Source: Candidatus Aminicenantota bacterium
GTDB taxonomy: Bacteria; Acidobacteriota; Aminicenantia; Aminicenantales; JAFGBC01
Direction: 5' to 3'
Length of the DNA: 7,638 bases
Assembly (NCBI GenBank): GCA_016933355.1
Contig: JAFGBC010000198.1
Coordinates: forward strand, 1 to 7,638
A program made the translations under genes and the position numbers. Shown here one piece after another: positions 6,693-7,638 of this stretch. The notes under the pieces were generated by a model, which made no database searches, was not told the origin of the DNA, and saw only the letters and a list, made by a program, of their open reading frames with translations. Numbering within the stretch: the first letter of the stretch is position 1; each line of letters begins with the position of its first letter.

Positions 6693-7508
6693 TCAGCGAG
6701 CGATCGTGATCGATCCGTTCGTGGTCGAGAGCCGGATGAGCGGTCCGCCCTGCCCGATCTCGACGTCCAGCTCGCGGCGGGATTTCTTCAGGGTTTTCAG
6801 GGTGACCGGGAACTCGAAGGAAATATGGCCGTTGGTCGTCTCCGCCCGCAGCTGGGCGTTGACCTTATCCGGGTCCTCGAAGCGGAGGCTGATGCCGCCG
6901 TTGGTCGTCTCCGCCCTCAGGCCGTCTTTCCAGCGGATGCCCTCGAGCCGGATCGAGCCGTTGGTCGTCTCCGCGTCGACCCGGCCATCAAGCCCCTGGA
7001 CGCGGATCGTGCCGTTGGTCGTCTCGGCGTCCAGATCGCCCACGGCGTCGCGGACGTCGATCCCGCCGTTGGTGGTTTCGACGTCGATCGCGCCGTAGCG
7101 GCCGGTGACCGAAACGTCGCCGTTGACGGTCTCGGCGCCGTTGAGGAGGACGCCCTCCGGGACCTTGACGTCGAATTCGACGCGGACGCGCAGGTCCCGG
7201 CTCAATTTCGGCCAGACGGCTTTCACGGCGACGGCGCCGGCCCGCTCCTCGACGACGATCTCGACCTTTTTCAGGTCGTCGGCGTCGCGCTCGGCGACTT
7301 TCAGGGCCTTGATCTCGACCTTGGCTTCGGGCCAGGACGAGATCGAAACGCGGCCGTTGACGTTGGCGAGGCTGAAGGTGTCGCCGGCCTTGAGCGGCAG
7401 GGTTTTGGTAAATTCCTCTTCGTGCCCGGCGGCGGCGAGGAGCCCCGCCCCGGCCAGGATGAAGACCAGCCCGATTCCGATCGCGAGTGCGCGGCTTTTC
7501 ACGGTCAT
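6693..7508 (-). CDS. Secreted DUF4097-like protein with a TTNG repeat ladder
   Basis: This 271-residue protein starts with a signal peptide: basic MTVKSR, a hydrophobic core at about 7-27 and an AAA-G cleavage region. There is no lipobox cysteine, so it is predicted to be exported as a soluble or surface-associated protein. A first part (about 33-115) of alternating strands includes NVNGRVSI. It is followed by repeats of the form ETTNGxIxV: Asn-Gly at 129-130, 147-148, 165-166, 183-184, 203-204, 226-227 and 264-265. Spacing is 18, 18, 18, 20, 23 and 38 residues. This is the pattern of DUF4097 ('putative adhesin') proteins, which are expected to fold as a stacked beta-solenoid with an Asn ladder. 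The molecular function of the family is not established, so adhesin is only a label. AGGAGG lies 8 bases before the ATG, fixing the start. The upstream minus-strand gene ends 95 bases away with a hairpin between, so co-transcription is uncertain. Confidence 0.85.
   Translation of the reverse strand: MTVKSRALAIGIGLVFILAGAGLLAAAGHEEEFTKTLPLKAGDTFSLANVNGRVSISSWPEAKVEIKALKVAERDADDLKKVEIVVEERAGAVAVKAVWPKLSRDLRVRVEFDVKVPEGVLLNGAETVNGDVSVTGRYGAIDVETTNGGIDVRDAVGDLDAETTNGTIRVQGLDGRVDAETTNGSIRLEGIRWKDGLRAETTNGGISLRFEDPDKVNAQLRAETTNGHISFEFPVTLKTLKKSRRELDVEIGQGGPLIRLSTTNGSITIAR
6828..7136 (-). repeat. DNA-level repeats encoding the (A/V)ETTNG units
   Basis: The 18-base word encoding AETTNG, written on the + strand as gccgttggtcgtctccgc, is identical at 6828-6845, 6897-6914 and 6957-6974. 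It has one mismatch at 7011-7028 and is more diverged at 7065-7082 and 7119-7136. Start-to-start distances are 69, 60, 54, 54 and 54 bases, all multiples of three. The sequences between the words differ, so the identity is confined to the repeated turn. Such words could recombine and change the number of rungs in frame. Confidence 0.8.
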
Positions 7509-7516
7509 GACGGCAA

Positions 7517-7522
7517 CCTCCT
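7517..7522 (-). promoter_or_regulatory. Strong ribosome-binding site of the DUF4097-like gene
   Basis: The minus strand reads AGGAGG, a full Shine-Dalgarno core, 8 bases before the ATG at 7508. It confirms the start that includes the signal peptide. No convincing -35/-10 pair is visible between this site and the hairpin at 7552-7586. Confidence 0.8.
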
Positions 7523-7551
7523 GAATAAGTCTCTTCCCCTAAATAGACGCA

Positions 7552-7586
7552 GGGGCGGCCGGAAAGGTTGCCCGACCGGCCGCCCC
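7552..7586 (-). terminator. Strong stem-loop after the right-edge minus-strand gene (terminator or attenuator)
   Basis: GGGGCGGCCGG (7552-7562) and CCGGCCGCCCC (7576-7586) form a perfect 11-bp stem with a 13-base loop, beginning 17 bases beyond the stop codon at 7604. On the minus strand it is followed by TGCGTCTATTT, a poor T tract. It could be a weak intrinsic terminator, a 3' stabiliser, or an intercistronic hairpin lowering expression of the DUF4097-like gene if the two genes share a transcript. Confidence 0.6.
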
Positions 7587-7603
7587 GCGGGATTTCAGCG
7601 CTC

Positions 7604-7638
7604 TTACTTGTCGGCGATCAGATAGACCGTGGCGAACG
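7604..7638 (-). CDS. C-terminal end of an unidentified gene (cut by window edge)
   Basis: On the minus strand the last ten codons read FATVYLIADK followed by TAA (7606-7604). The reason to treat this as a gene end is its position: the stop is followed 17 bases later by an 11-bp perfect stem-loop, and the next minus-strand gene starts 95 bases beyond. The fragment is far too short to assign a family. Confidence 0.45.
   Translation of the reverse strand, partial: FATVYLIADK

Noticed and set aside
6381..7625. A 414-codon open frame on the plus strand opposite the DUF4097-like gene
   Set aside because: Its sequence is Asp/Arg/Gly/Ala-rich and its repeats only mirror the TTNG repeats of the sense gene. 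The sense strand has a signal peptide and a full Shine-Dalgarno.
1..7638. Mobile element, CRISPR array, toxin-antitoxin or defence system
   Set aside because: No transposase or integrase, no regularly spaced non-coding repeats, and no defence-related domains are seen. The only regular repeats are inside the DUF4097-like coding region. Codon use is uniform across the window, giving no sign of recent transfer.

Overview
The window comes from a GC-rich bacterium (about two-thirds G+C by eye, with G or C in most third codon positions). A single-chain pyruvate:ferredoxin oxidoreductase (PFOR) points to an anaerobic or fermentative lifestyle. The DnaX wording, codon use and a DUF4097-type secreted protein with a TTNG ladder would fit an Acidobacteriota/Aminicenantia-like lineage. 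That placement is a low-confidence inference, because no rRNA or other taxonomic marker is present.

Bases 1-2345 (+ strand) hold the classic dnaX-ebfC(ybaB)-recR cluster: the DNA polymerase III clamp-loader subunit (first dozen or so codons missing), a small nucleoid-associated protein, and the RecR recombination mediator. The genes are separated by 1 bp and then overlap by 1 bp, so they are almost certainly one translationally coupled operon for replication and repair.

Bases 2346-2437 form a short AT-rich island with the best promoter in the window. It has a near-consensus -35/-10 pair, a perfect 6+6 bp palindrome overlapping the -35, a stem-loop at the predicted 5' end of the mRNA, and a strong ribosome-binding site. 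It drives a complete 1173-residue PFOR gene (2438-5959), which carries all cysteines for three [4Fe-4S] clusters plus the pyruvate- and thiamine-diphosphate-binding motifs. A GC-rich hairpin followed by TTTT (about 6021-6054) probably ends this transcript.

Bases 6119-7638 run on the minus strand, convergent with the PFOR gene. Reading leftward from the right edge they are: the last 10 codons of an unidentified gene, a strong stem-loop, a secreted DUF4097-like protein built of repeated TTNG units, a 217-bp gap with a perfect 10-bp stem-loop and a good intrinsic terminator, and a 118-residue three-helix membrane protein of unknown function.

Most of the window is ordinary core metabolism and housekeeping. 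I found no mobile element, CRISPR array, RNA gene or defence system. The points most worth a second look are the regulatory architecture in front of the PFOR gene, the repeat ladder of the secreted protein with its DNA-level near-identity, and the uncharacterised small membrane protein.
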